From positions 23,454,341 to 23,518,340 of the forward strand of contig JAQNBH010000011.1 in the NCBI GenBank assembly GCA_028752905.1: a stretch of DNA of 64,000 nt, in the 5' to 3' direction. The translations under genes and the position numbers were made by a program. The stretch comes from Cladorhizidae sp. MBARI D1340-BT2 (lineage: Eukaryota > Porifera > Demospongiae > Poecilosclerida > Cladorhizidae). This document shows positions 11,512 to 24,731 of this stretch, piece by piece. Position 1 is the stretch's first letter. Each line of letters begins with the position of its first letter. A model generated the notes under the pieces. The model was not told the origin of the DNA. It saw nothing but the letters and a program-made list of their open reading frames with translations, and did no database searches.

Positions 11512-14500
11512 AGTCTATAACTAGCCATGAACTATAAATGTCTCAAGCCATGAACTCTGGTGTACATCAAGCCATGAACTCTGATGTGCATCAAGCCATG
11601 AACTTTGGTGTGCATCGAGCTAAGAACGATGATGTGCATGAAGTCATGAACTCTGGTGTAGTTCAAGCCATGAACTCTGGTGTGCATCAAGCCATGAACT
11701 CTGGTTTGCATCAAGCCATGAACGCTGGTGTGCATCAAGCCATAAATTTTGGTGTGCATCAAGCTATGAACACTGTTGTGTAGCAAGACATGAACTCTGG
11801 TGTGTAGCAGTCATGAACTCTCTATCAAGCCATGAAGTCAGGCGTCTAAAGCCATGAACTCTGGTGTGTTTCAAGCGATGAACTCTGGTGTGCTTCAAGC
11901 CATGAATACTGGTGTGTATCAAGCTATTAACTCTGGTGAGCATCAAGTCATGAACTCTGGTGTGCAACAAGCCATGAACTCTGGTGTGCATCAAGCCATG
12001 AACTCTGGTATGTAGTAAGGCATGAACTCTGGCGTGCATCAAGCCAGTAACTCTGGTGTGTATCAAGCTAAGAATTCTGGTCTGTAGCAAGACATGAACT
12101 CTGGTGTGTAGCAGTCATGAACTCTGTATCAAGCCATGAACTCTGGTGTGTAGCAACCCTTGAACACTGGTATGTTAAGCCTTGAACTCTGGTGTGCAAC
12201 AAGTCATGATCTCTGGTGTGCATCAAACCATGAACTCAGGTGTGCATCAAGCTATGAACACTGGCATGCAGCAAGCTATGAACTCTGATGTGTATCAAGC
12301 TATGTAAGAACTATGATGTGTAGCAAGACATGAACTCTGGTGTATATCAGTCATTAACTCTGTATCAAGCCATGAACACTGGTGTCTTAAGCCATGAACT
12401 CTGGTGTGCATCAAGCCATGAACTCTGGTCTGTATCAAGCTATATGAACTCTGGTGTGTAGCAAAACATGAATTCTAGCGTGTATCAAGCTATGAACTCC
12501 AGTCTCTATTAAGCTATATGAACTCTGGTGTGTAGCAAAACATGAATTCTGCTGTGTATCAATCAAGCTATGAACTCCAGTCTATATCAAGCTGTATAAA
12601 TTCTGTTGTGTAGCAAAACATGAACTCTTATGTGCATCAAGCCAAGAACTCTGGCGGGTATGAAGATATTCTAGTCTGTATCAAGCTATGAACCCGTGTG
12701 TGTATAAAGTTATGAGGTCTGGTGTGTATCAAGCTATGAACTCTGGGGTATAGAAAGACATGAACTCTGGCGTACAGCAAGCCATGAACTCTGGTGTGCA
12801 TCAAGCCATGAAATCTGGTGTGTATGAAGCTATGAACTCTGATGTGCAGCAAGACATGAACTCTGTTGTGTAGCAGTCATGAACTCTGTAACTAGCCATG
12901 AACTATAGGTGTCTCAAGCCATCAACTCTGGTTTACATCAAGCCATGAACTCTGGTGTGCATCCAGCCATGAACTTTGGTGTTCATAGAGCCATGAACTA
13001 TGGTGTGCATGAAGCCATGAACTCTGGTGTACATCAAGCCATGAACTCTGGTTTGCATCAAGCCATGAACTCTGGTGTGCATCAAGCCATGAACTCTGGT
13101 GTGCATCAAGAGATGAATTCTGGTGTGTTGCCTTCATGAAGTCTATAACTAGCCATGAACTATAAATGTCTCAAGCCATGAACTCTGGTGTACATCAAGC
13201 CATGAACTCTGATGTGCATCAAGCCATGAACTTTGGTGTGCATCGAGCTAAGAACGATGATGTGCATGAAGCCATGAACTCTGGTGTAGTTCAAGCCATG
13301 AACTCTGGTGTGCATCAAGCCATGAACTCTGGTTTGCATCAAGCCATGAACGCTGGTGTGTATCAAGCCATAAATTTTGGTGTGCATCAAGCTATGAACA
13401 CTGTTGTGTAGCAAGACATGAACTCTGGTGTGTAGCAGTCATGAACTCTCTATCAAGCCATGAAGTCAGGCGTCTAAAGCCATGAACTCTGGTGTGTTTC
13501 AAGCGATGAACTCTGGTGTGCTTCAAGCCATGAATACTGGTGTGTATCAAGCTATTAACTCTGGTGAGCATCAAGTCATGAACTCTGGTGTGCAACAAGC
13601 CATGAACTCTGGTTTGCATCAAGCCATGAACTCTGGTATGTAGTAAGGCATGAACTCTGGCGTGCATCAAGCCAGTAACTCTGGTGTGTATCAAGCTAAG
13701 AATTCTGGTCTGTAGCAAGACATGAACTCTGGTGTGTAGCAGTCATGAACTCTGTATCAAGCCATGAACTCTGGTGTGTAGCAACCCTTGAACACTGGTA
13801 TGTTAAGCCTTGAACTCTGGTGTGCAACAAGTCATGATCTCTGGTGTGCATCAAACCATGAACTCAGGTGTGCATCAAGCTATGAACACTGGCTTGCAGC
13901 AAGCTATGAACTCTGATGTGTATCAAGCTATGTAAGAACTATGATGTGTAGCAAGACATGAACTCTGGTGTATATCAGTCATTAACTCTGTATCAAGCCA
14001 TGAACACTGGTGTCTTAAGCCATGAACTCTGGTGTGCATCAAGCCATGAACTCTGGTCTGTATCAAGCTATATGAACTCTGGTGTGTAGCAAAACATGAA
14101 TTCTAGTGTGTATCAAGCTATGAACTCCAGTCTCTATTAAGCTATATGAACTCTGGTGTGTAGCAAAACATGAATTCTGCTGTGTATCAATCAAGCTATG
14201 AACTCCAGTCTATATCAAGCTATATAAATTCTGTTGTGTAGCAAAACATGAACTCTTATGTGCATCAAGCCAAGAACTCTGGCGGGTATGAAGATATTCT
14301 AGTCTGTATCAAGCTATGAACTCGTGTGTGTATAAAGTTATGAGGTCTGGTGTGTATCAAGCTATGAACTCTGGGGTGTAGAAAGACATGAACTCTGGCG
14401 TACAGCAAGCCATGAACTCTGGTGTGCATCAAGACATGAAATCTGGTGTGTATCAAGCTATGAACTCTGATGTGCAGCAAGACATGAACTCTGGTGTGTA

Positions 14501-17100
14501 GCAGTCATGAACTCTGTAACTAGCCATGAACTATAGGTGTCTCAAGCCATCAACTCTGGTGTACATCAAGCCATGAACTCTGGTGTGCATCAAGCCATGA
14601 ACTTTGGTGTGCATAGAGCCATGAACTATGGTGTGCATGAAGCCATGAACTCTGGTGTACATCAAGCCATGAACTCTGGTTTGCATCAAGCCATGAACTC
14701 TGGTGTGCATCAAGCCATGAACTCTGGTGTGCATCAAGAGATGAATTCTGGTGTGTTGCCTTCATGAAGTCTATAACTAGCCATGAACTATAAATGTCTC
14801 AAGCCATGAACTCTGGTGTACATCAAGCCATGAACTCTGATGTGCATCAAGCCATGAACTTTGGTGTGCATCGAGCTAAGAACGATGATGTGCATGAAGC
14901 CATGAACTCTGGTGTAGTTCAAGCCATGAACTCTGGTGTGCATCAAGCCATGAACTCTGGTTTGCATCAAGCCATGAACTCTGGTGTGCATCAAGCCATA
15001 AATTTTGGTGTGCATCAAGCTATGAACACTGTTGTGTAGCAAGACATGAACTCTGGTGTGTAGCAGTCATGAACTCTCTATCAAGCCATGAAGTCAGGCG
15101 TCTAAAGCCATGAACTCTGGTGTGTTTCAAGCCATGAACTCTGGTGTGCTTCAAGCCATGAACACTGGTGTGTATCAAGCTATTAACTCTGGTGAGCATC
15201 AAGTCATGAACTATGGTGTGCAACAAGCCATGAACTCTGGTGTGCATCAAGCCATGAACTCTGGTATGTAGTAAGGCATGAACTCTGGTGTGCATCGAGC
15301 CAGTAACTCTGGTGTGTAACAAGCTAAGAATTCTGGTCTGTAGCAAGACATGAACTCTGGTGTGTAGCAGTCATGAACTCTGTATCAAGCCATGAACTCT
15401 GGTGTGTAGCAATCCTTGAACACTGGTATGTTAAGCCTTGAACTCTGGTTTGCAACAAGTCATGATCTCTGGTGTGCATCAAACCATGAAATCAGGTGTG
15501 CATCAAGCTATGAACACTGGCATGCAGCAAGCTATGAACTCTGATGTGTATCAAGCTATGTAAGAACTATGATGTGTAGCAAGACATGAACTCTGGTGTA
15601 TATCAGTCATTAACTCTGTATCAAGCCATGAACACTGGTGTCTTAAGCCATGAACTCTGGTGTGCATCAAGCCATGAACTCTGGTCTGTATCAAGCTATA
15701 TGAACTCTGGTGTGTAGCAAAACATAAATTCTAGTGTGTATCAAGCTATGAACTCCAGTCTCTATTAAGCTATATGAACTCTGGTGTGTAGCAAAACATG
15801 AATTCTGCTGTGTATCAATCAAACTATGAACTCCAGTCTATATCAAGCTGTATAAATTCTGTTGTGTAGCAAAACATGAACTCTTATGTGCATCAAGCCA
15901 GGAACTCTGGCGGGTATGATGATATTCTAATCTGTATCAAGCTATGAACTCGTATGTGTATCAAGTTATGAGGTCTGGTGTGTATCAAGCTATGAACTCT
16001 GGCATGTAGAAAGACATGAACTCTGGCATACAGCAAGCCATGAACTCCGGGGTGCATCAAGCCATGAAATCTGGTGTGTATCAAGCTATGAACACTGATG
16101 TGCAGCAAGACATGAACTCTGGTGTGTAGCAGTCATGAACTCTGTAACTAGCCATGAACTATAGGTGTCTCAAGCCATCAACTCTGGTGTACATCAAGCC
16201 ATGAACTCTGGTGTGCATCAAGCCATGAACTTTGGTGTGCATAGAGCCATGAACTATGGTGTGCATGAAGCCATGAACTCTGGTTTACATCAAGCCATGA
16301 ACTCTGGTTTGCATCAAGCCTTGAACTCTGGTGTGCATCAAGCCATGAACTCTGGTGTGCATCAAGAGATGAATTCTGGTGTGTTGCCTTCATGAAGTCT
16401 ATAACTAGCCATGAACTATAAATGTCTCAAGCCATGAACTCTGGTGTACATCAAGCTGGTGTGCATCAAGCCATGAACTTTGATGTGCATCGAGGTAAGA
16501 ACGATAATGTGCATGAAGCCATGAACTCTGGTGTAGTTCAAGCCATGAACTCTGGTGTGCATCAAGCCATGAACTCTGGTTTGCATCAAGCCATGAACTC
16601 TGGTGTGCATCAAGCCATAAATTTTGGTGTGCATCAAGCTATGAACACTGTTGTGTAGCAAGACAAGAACTCTGGTGTGTAGCAGTCATGAACTCTCTAT
16701 TAAGCCATGAATTCAGGCGTCTACAGCCATGAACTCTGGTGTGTTTCAAGCCATGAACTCTGGTGTGCTTCAAGCCATGAACACTGGTGTGTATCAAGCT
16801 ATTAACTCTGGTGAGCATCAAGTCATGAACTCTGGTGTGCAACAAGCCATGAACTCTGGTGTGCATCAAGCCATGAATTCTGGTATGTAGTAAGGCATGA
16901 ACTCTGGCGTGCATCAAGCCAGTAACTCTGGTGTGTATCAAGCTAAGAATTCTGGTCTGTAGCAAGATATGAACTCTGGTGTGTAGCAGTCATGAACTCT
17001 GTATCAAGCCATGAACTCTGGTGTGTAGCAACCCTTGAACACTGGTATGTTAAGCTTTGAACTCTGGTGTGCAACAAGTCATGATCTCTGGTGTGCATCA
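11009..17100 (+). repeat. Higher-order repeat, about four copies, period 1628 bp
   Basis: Landmarks at 11009, 11538 and 11764 recur at 12637, 13166 and 13392, then at 14265, 14794 and 15020, then at 15893, 16422 and 16639. The spacing is 1628 bp in each case except the last landmark, where a 9 bp deletion near 16455 gives 1619. Copies differ by few substitutions, far less than neighbouring 24 bp units do, so whole 1.6 kb blocks were amplified recently. Confidence 0.92.
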
Positions 17101-20100
17101 AACTATGAACTCAGGTGTGCATCAAGCTATGAACACTGGCATGCAGCAAGCTATGAACTCTGATATGTATGAACTATGATGTGTAGCAAGACATGAACTC
17201 TGGTGTATATCAGTCATTAACTCTGTATCAAGCCATGAACACTGGTGTCTTAAGCCATGAACTCTGGAGTGTGTCAAGCCATGAACTCTGGTGTGCATCA
17301 AGCCATGAACTCTGGTGTGCATCAAGCCATGAACTCTGGTCTGTATCAAGCTATATGAACTCTGGTGTGTAGCAAAACATGAATTCTAGTGTGTATCAAG
17401 CTATGAACTCCAGTCTCTATCAAGCTATATGAATTCTGGTGTGTAGCAAGACATGAACTCTGGTGTGCATCAAGCCATGAACTCTGGCGGGTATCAAGCT
17501 ATGAACTCTGGTCTGTATCAAGCTATCAACTCGGGTGTGTAGCAAGTTATGAGGTCTTGTGTGTAGCAGTCATGAACTCTGTATCAAGCCATGAAGTCTA
17601 GCGTCTCAAGCCATGAACTCTGGTGTGTTTCAAGCCATTAACTCTGGTGTGCATCAAGCCATGAACTCTGGTGTGTATCAAGCTTTTAACTCTGGTGTGC
17701 ATCAACCTATGAACTCTGGTGTGCATCAAGCCATGAACTCTGGTGTGCATCAAGCCATGAACTCTGGTGTTAAGCAAGCCATGAACTCTGGCGTGTATCA
17801 AGCTATGAATTCTTGTCTGTAGCAACACATGAACTCTGGTGTGTAGCAGTTATGAACTCCGTATCAGGCAATGAAATCTAGTGTGCAGAAAGCCTTGAAC
17901 ACTGGTGTGTTAAGCCATGTACTCTGGTGTGTTCCAAGCCATGAACTCTGGTTTGCATCAAGCCATGAACTCTGGTGTACAACAAGCCATGAACTCTGGT
18001 TTGCAACAAACCATGAACTCAGGTGTGCATTAAGCTATGAACAATGAAATGCAGCAAGCTATGAACTCTGGTGTCTATCAAGCTATGTATGAACTCTGAT
18101 GTGCATCAAGCCATGAACTCTGGTGTGTATCAAGCTATTAACTCTAGTGTGTAGCAAGGCATGAACTCTGGTGTGTACGAGTCATGAATTCTGTATCAAG
18201 CCATGAACTCTGGTGGCTCGAGCCATGAACTCTGGTATGTGTCAAGCCATGAACTCTGGTGTGCATCAAGCCATGAACTTTGGTTTGCATCGAGCCATGA
18301 ACTCTGGTGTGCATCAAGCCATGAACACTGGTGTGCATCAAGCCATGAACTCTGGTGTGCATCAAGCCATGAACTCTCTAGTGTGCATCAAGCCTTGAAC
18401 TGTGGTGTGTAGCAAGCCATGAACACTGGTGTGCATCAAGACATGTACTTTAGTTTGCATTGAGCAATGAACTCTGGTGTGCATCAAGCCATGAACTCTG
18501 GTTTGCATCAAGCCATAAACTCTTGTGTGTATCAAGCCATGAACTCTGGTGTGCATCAAGCCATGAACCCTGGCTTGCATCAATCCATGAACTATGGTAT
18601 GCATAAAGCCATGAACTGTGATGGGTATCAAGCTATGAACTCTGGTATGTAGCAAGCCATGAACATTGGTGTGTGTCAAGCCATGAACTCTGGTTTGCAT
18701 CAAGTCTCATGAACTCTTATATGCAGCAAGCCATGAACTATGGTGTGTATCAAGCTATATGAACTCTGGTGTGTAGCAAAACATGAATTCTGCTGTGTAT
18801 CAATCAAGCTATGAACTCCAGTCTATATCTAGCTGTATAAATTCTGTTGTGTAGCAAAACATGAACTCTTATGTGCATCAAGCCAAGAACTCTGGTGGGT
18901 ATGAAGATATTCTAGTCTGTATCAAGCTATGAACTCATGTGTGTATCAAGTTATGAGGTCTGGTGTGTAACAAGCTATGAACTCTGGGGTGTAGAAAGTC
19001 ATGAAATCTGGCGCACAGCAAGCCATGAACTCCGGGGTGCATCAAGCCATGAAATCTGGTGTGTATTACGCTATGAACTCTGATGTGCAGCAAGACATGA
19101 ACTCCGGTGAGCATCAAGCCATGAAGTTTGGTGTGCATCAAGCCATGAACACTGATGGGTAGCAAACTATGAACTCTGGTGTGTAGCAAGCCTTGAACTC
19201 TGTAACTAGCCATGAACTATAGGTGTCTCAAGCTATCAACTCTGTCTGGTGTACATCAAGCCATGAACTCTGCATGAAGCCATGAACTTTGATGTGCATA
19301 GAGCCATGAACTATGGTGTGCATGAAGCCATGAACTCTGGTGTACATCAAGCCATGAACTCTGGTGTGCATCCAGCCATGAACTCTGGTGTGCATCAAGC
19401 CATGAACTCTGGTGTGCATCAAGCCATGAACTTTGGTGTGCATCAAGCCATGAACACTGATGGTGTGTCAAGCCATGAACTCTGGTGTGCATCAAGCCAT
19501 GAACTATGGTGTGCATCAACCCATGAACTCTGGTGTGCATCACCAATGAACTCTGGTTTGCATCAAGCCGTGAACTTTGGTCTGCATCAAGCCATGAACT
19601 CTGGTGGGTATCAAGCCAAGAACTCTGGTGTGTAGCAAGCCATGAACACTGAAGTGCAGCAAGCCATGAACTCTGGCATGAATCAAGCCATAACCTCTGG
19701 TGTGTATCAAGCTATCAACTCTGGTGGTTAGAAGACATGAACTCTGGTGTGTAGCAGTCATGAACTCTGTATCAAGCCATGAACTCTGGTGTATCAAGCC
19801 ATGAACTCTGGAGTGTGTCAAGCCATGAACTCTGGTGTGCATCAAGCCATGAACTCTGGTGTGCATCACCAATGAACTCTGGTTTGCATCAAGCCGTGAA
19901 CTTTGGTGTACATCAAGTCATGAACTCTGGTGGGTATCAAGCCAAGAACTCTGGTGTGTAGCAAGCCATGAACTCTCGTGTGCATAATGCCATGACCTCT
20001 GGTGTGTAGGAAGCCATAAACTGCGTGCATCAAGCCATTAACTCTGGTGTGCATCAAGCCATGAACTCTGGTTTGCATCAAGCCATGAACTCTTGTGTGT

Positions 20101-20440
20101 ATCAAGCCATGAACTCTGGTGTGGATCAAGCCATGAACTCTGGTTTGCATCAATCCATGAACTTTGGTATGCATCAAGCCATGAACTGTGATGGGTATCA
20201 AGCTATGAACTCTGGTGTGTAGCAAGCCATGAACATTGGTGTGTGTCAAGCCATGAACTCTGGTTTGCATCAAGTCATGAACTCTGGTATGCATCAAGCC
20301 ATGAACTATGGTGTGCATCAACCCATGAACTCTGGTGTGTATCACCAATGAACTCTGGTTTGCATCAAGCCGTGAACTTTGGTGTGCATAAAGCCATGAA
20401 CTCTGGTGGGTATCAATCCAAGAACTCTGGTGTGTAGCAA

Positions 20441-21212
20441 GATACACACCATAGTTCATGGCTTGCTGCATACCAGAGTTCATGACTTGATGCAAACCAG
20501 AGCTCATGGCTTGACACACACCAATTTTCATGGCTTGCTACACACCAGAGTTCATAGCTTGATACCCATCACAGTTCATGGCTTGATGCATACCAAAGTT
20601 CATGGATTAATGCAAGCCAGAGTTCATGGCTCGATGCACACCAGAGTTCACGGCTTGATACACACAAGAGTTCATGGCTTGATGCAAACCAGAGTTCATG
20701 GCTTGATGGACACCAGAGTTCATTGCTCAATGCAAACTAAAATACATGTCTTGATGCACACCAGTGTTCATGGCTTACTACACACCACAGTTCAAGGCTT
20801 GATGCACACTAGAGTTCATGGCTTGATGCACACCAGAGTTAATGGGTTGATGCTCACCAGAGTTCATGGCTTGATGCACACTAGAGTTCATGGCTTGATG
20901 CATACCAGAGTTCATGGCTTGATGCACACCAGAGTTCAAGGCTTGATGCACACCAGTGTTCATGGCTTGATGCACACCAGAGTTCATGGCTCGATGCAAA
21001 CCAAAGTTCATGGTTTGATGCACACCAGAGTTCATGGCTTGACACATACCAGATACAGAATTCATGACTCGTACACACCAGAGTTCATGCCTTGCTACAC
21101 AGAGTTAATAGCTTGATACACACCAGTGTTCATGGCTTGATGCAAATCAGAGTTCATACATAGCTTGATAGACACCAGAGTTTATAGCTTGCTGCATTCC
21201 ATTGTTCATAGC
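20441..21212 (-). repeat. Inverted terminal block of the 24 bp minisatellite
   Basis: At about 20441 the units switch to the opposite orientation (CCAGAGTTCATGGCTTGA) and stay so to the end of the array. The variant-unit order matches the reverse complement of blocks at about 8040-9180 and 9740-10880. The last units match the reverse complement of the array's very first units near 5965-6120, including a CATTCCATTGTTCATAGC variant. The array therefore begins and ends with inverted copies of the same block. Confidence 0.9.
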
Positions 21213-24200
21213 TTCTTACGGGTTAAAAAAGGAAGATTTCTCACCAAAAGACCTTTCATGTCATTTAAAGAGTAGAAACAGTTCTATATTGTTGAATAGG
21301 AAGCTGAAGTGCCAATTTTGACTCAAAACCCTTAAATGGAGGTTAAAAAGATAATATTTCTCAACAAAAGACGTTTTCTGTCATTTAAAGAGTAGAAACA
21401 GTTCCATAATGTTGAAGAGGAAGCTAAAGTGCTATTTTGACAAGATTTGCGATTTCAGATAATTTTTCTTCAAAGACGTACCAATTGGAGCAAAATAGAG
21501 CTTCTTTCGGTTTAAAACGGAAGATTTCTCACCAAAAGACATTTACTATCGTTTAAAGAGGTAGAAACAGTTCCATAATGTTGAAAAATAAGCTGATTTC
21601 AGACTTTTTTCCCTCAAAATGCTCAAAAACGACCTTATTGGATCTTATTTCGTTATAAAGGGAAGATTTCTCAGAAACCTAAAGATGTTTTTGTCATTAA
21701 GAGACAAAGAGTTCATAAATGTTTAAAAGGAAGCCATTTTGAAAAGTTATAGCGACGTAAGAGAGTTTTTACTCAAAATCCTCCTATTGGAGATCTTTTT
21801 TTGGTTAAAAATCGGAAATTTAACTTTTTCGATCGTTTAAAGAGTAGAAACTGCTCCAAAATATTGAAAAGGAAGCTAATTCTGTAATTTTGAAAAGATT
21901 GAGCGACTTAAGACAGTTTTCACTCAAAATGCTCAATAATGTTCTAGGACGGATAAAAATGGAAGATTTCTCACCAAAAGACATTATCTGATGTTTAAAG
22001 AGTAGGAACAGTTCCATATTGTTGACAATAACCTATATGCATATATGCATATTTTAGCATTTAAGACAGTTTTTCTTTGCTTAAAATGTATTAAAATAAA
22101 CCAATCGCTTAAAAAGGGGAGATTTCTCACCAAAGGACGTTTTCTGACATAAGAGTAGAAGTAGTTCCATAATGTTAAAAAGGAGCCATTTTGGGCGATT
22201 TCAGACAGTTTTTCCTCAAAACGCTCAAAAAGGACCCAATTGGGAGCTTAAATAGGAAGATTTCTCACGAAAAGACGTTTCTGTCGTTTAAAGAGTAGAA
22301 ACAGTTTTATAATGTTGAAAAGGAAGCTAATGTGCCCATTTGGACAAGAATGAGCGATTACACAGTTTTTTCCTCCAAAAGCTCAAAAAGATCCCATATT
22401 GAGTAAAATAGAGCTTCTTTGGGTTTAAAAGACGTTTTCTGTCATTTAAAGACTAGAAACAGTTCCATAATGTGAAAGGGAAGCTTATTTGCCATTTTAA
22501 CAAGATTGAGCGATTTCAGACCTTTTTCCTCAAAACGCACTAAAAGATCCTGTGAGCTGTTAAAAACAGATTTCTCACAGTGTAAGACAGTTTTTCGAGT
22601 ACAAACAGTTCTATAATGTTCAAATGGAAGCTAATTGCAAGAATGAGCGATGTCAGACTGTTTTTCTTTAAAACGCTTACAAACGTCCAAAATGCATTAA
22701 AATAGTTAGCCAAAAAAAATTCTGACATTTTAAGAGTACAATTCCATAATGTTGGCTAATTTGCAATTTTGACAAAATTGAGCGATTGCAGACAGTTTTT
22801 CCTGAAAACGCTCAAAAACGTCCCAATTGGAGCAAACGAGTTTCTTTCGGGTTAAAAACGAAATATTTCTAAGATTTAAACAGTTTTTCTTCAAAACGCT
22901 CTAAAACGTTCCAATTGGGAGCTTCTTTCTTTTTAAAACGGAAGATTTCTCACCAAAAGACATTTACTCTTGTTTAAGGAGGTAGAAACAGTTCAATAAT
23001 GTTGAATGAAATGTAAGCTAAAGTGCCCATTTTGACAAGAATGTGCGATTTCAGACAGTTTTTCCTCAAAACACTCAAAAAGTCCCAATTGGATCAAAGT
23101 AGTTACTTTCGGTTAAAAACGGAAGATTTCTCACCAAAAGACGTTTCCTGTCGTTTGTAGAGTAGAAACAGTTCTATAATGTTGAAAATGAAGCCATTTT
23201 GAACAGAATGACAGGTTATTCCTCAAAACGCTCAAAATAGAGCTGCTTTCAGTTAAAATGGATATTTCTCAAAAAAAAGACGTTTTCAGTCATTTAAAGA
23301 GTAGAAACATTTCCATAATGTTGAAGAGGAAGCTAATGTGCCATTTTGACAAGATTTAGACCGTTTTTCTTCAAACCGCTCAAAAACGTACCAATTGGGA
23401 GCTTATTTCCGTTTAAAACGGAAGATTTCTCACCAAAGACATTTAACCTTGTTTAAAGAGTTAGAAACAGTTCAATAATGTTGAAAAGTAAGCTAAAGTG
23501 CCCATTTTGAAAAGAATGAGCGATATCTGACAATTTTTTCTAAAAATGCTCAAAAACGTCCCTATTGGAGCAAGGTAGAGCTTCTTTCAGATAAAAATGT
23601 GAGATTTCTCACCAAAATACCTTTTCTGTCGTGAAATGCTGAAAAGTAACGTGCACATTTTGAATTGAATTAGCGATTTCTTAAAACGATTTAAAATAAT
23701 CATAAAAGGGAGAGATTTCTCACCAAAAGACGTTTTCTGACATTATAAGAGTAGAAACAGTTCCATAATGGCTAATTTGCGATTTCAGACATTTTTCCCT
23801 CAAAACACTCAAAAACGTCACAATTGGGAGGTTAAAAACGGAAGATTTCTCACCAAAAGACGTTTTCAGACGTTTAAAGAGTAGAAACAGTTCTATAATG
23901 TTGAAAAGGAAGCTAATGTCCCCATTTTACATAAATGAGCGAAATACGTCCCAATTGGAGCAAAATAGAGCTGCTTTTGGTTAAAAAGGTGATATTTCTC
24001 ACCAAAATGTTTTCTGTCATTTAAAGAGTAGAAACAGTTCACTGTTGAATAGTTCCATAGAAGCTAAATAGCGATTTTGAGATACTTCAGCCTTTTTTCC
24101 CTCAAAAACTACCAATTGGAGTAAAATAGAGCATCTTACGGATAAAAAGTTGATTTCTCACCAAAAGAAGTTTTCTGTAGTTTAAAGAGTAGAAACAGTT

Positions 24201-24710
24201 CCATAATGTTGAAAATGAAGCTAGTTTGCACCTTTGGAAAAGATTGAGCGATTTAAGACATTTTTTTCTCAAAATGCTCTAAAACATCCCAATAGGAGGG
24301 ACATTTATCACTTTAAGAGTAGGAACAGTCCTATAATTTTGAAATGGAAGCTAATTGCCCATTATGATGAGTGATTCGAGACAGTTTTTCCTCAAAATGT
24401 TGAAAAAGTCCCAATTGGAGCAAAGTAGAGGTTTTTTCAGTTAAAACGGCAGATTTCTCATAAAAAGACATTTACTCTCATTTAAAGAGTACAAGTTTGA
24501 GCGATTTCAGACTTGTTTTTTTAAATTGCACTAAAATATCCCAATTGTCGCAAAATATAGCTTAAAAATGGAATATTTCTGACAAAAGTCGTTTAAAAGA
24601 GTAGAAACAGTTTTATAATAACAAGAATGAGCGATTTCAGAGAGTTTTTTCTCAAAACACTCAAAAACGTCCCTATTGGCTCAATTTTATTTATAACAAA
24701 AATATATCCT
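21213..24710 (+). repeat. Diverged satellite, units of about 120-190 bp (copy 1)
   Basis: About 20 imperfect units share landmarks in fixed order: GAAGATTTCTCACCAAAAGA, GTTTAAAGAGTAGAAACAG, TTCCATAATGTTGAAAAG, CATTTTGACAAGA, GAGCGATTTCAGACAG, TTTTTCCTCAAAACGCTC and CCAATTGGAGCAAAATAGAG. Units have many indels and no long open frame. The same satellite occurs at 51.8-54.03 and 55.94-57.49 kb. Confidence 0.92.
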
Positions 24711-24711
24711 T

Positions 24712-24731
24712 GGGGGGGGGGGGGGGGGGGG
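24712..24731 (+). repeat. Poly(G) tract, 20 G
   Basis: An uninterrupted run of 20 guanines lies at the junction of the satellite and the unique block. At the paralogous position near 57517 the sequence is only GCGGG, so the run expanded, or arose as an assembly or sequencing feature, in this copy alone. Confidence 0.9.

Larger units (their letters stand above)
5922..20440 (+). repeat. 24 bp minisatellite, 14.5 kb, with higher-order structure
   Basis: Hundreds of units of about 24 bp contain the core AAGCCATGAACTCTGG followed by TGTG and CATC, TATC or TAGC variants. Four of the six frames of a unit are open: plus-strand HQAMNSGV and SSHELWCA, minus-strand HTRVHGLM and HQSSWLDA. Long ORFs are therefore expected by construction and are not evidence of a protein. 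TAG in TGTGTAGC variants, TGA and frame slips end them every 60-190 codons. Adjacent units differ, while distant blocks match, giving higher-order repeats. Confidence 0.97.

Noticed and set aside
5922..21212. CRISPR-like array
   Set aside because: Repeats are contiguous, without unique spacers, and the window is eukaryotic with introns and animal-type transposons.
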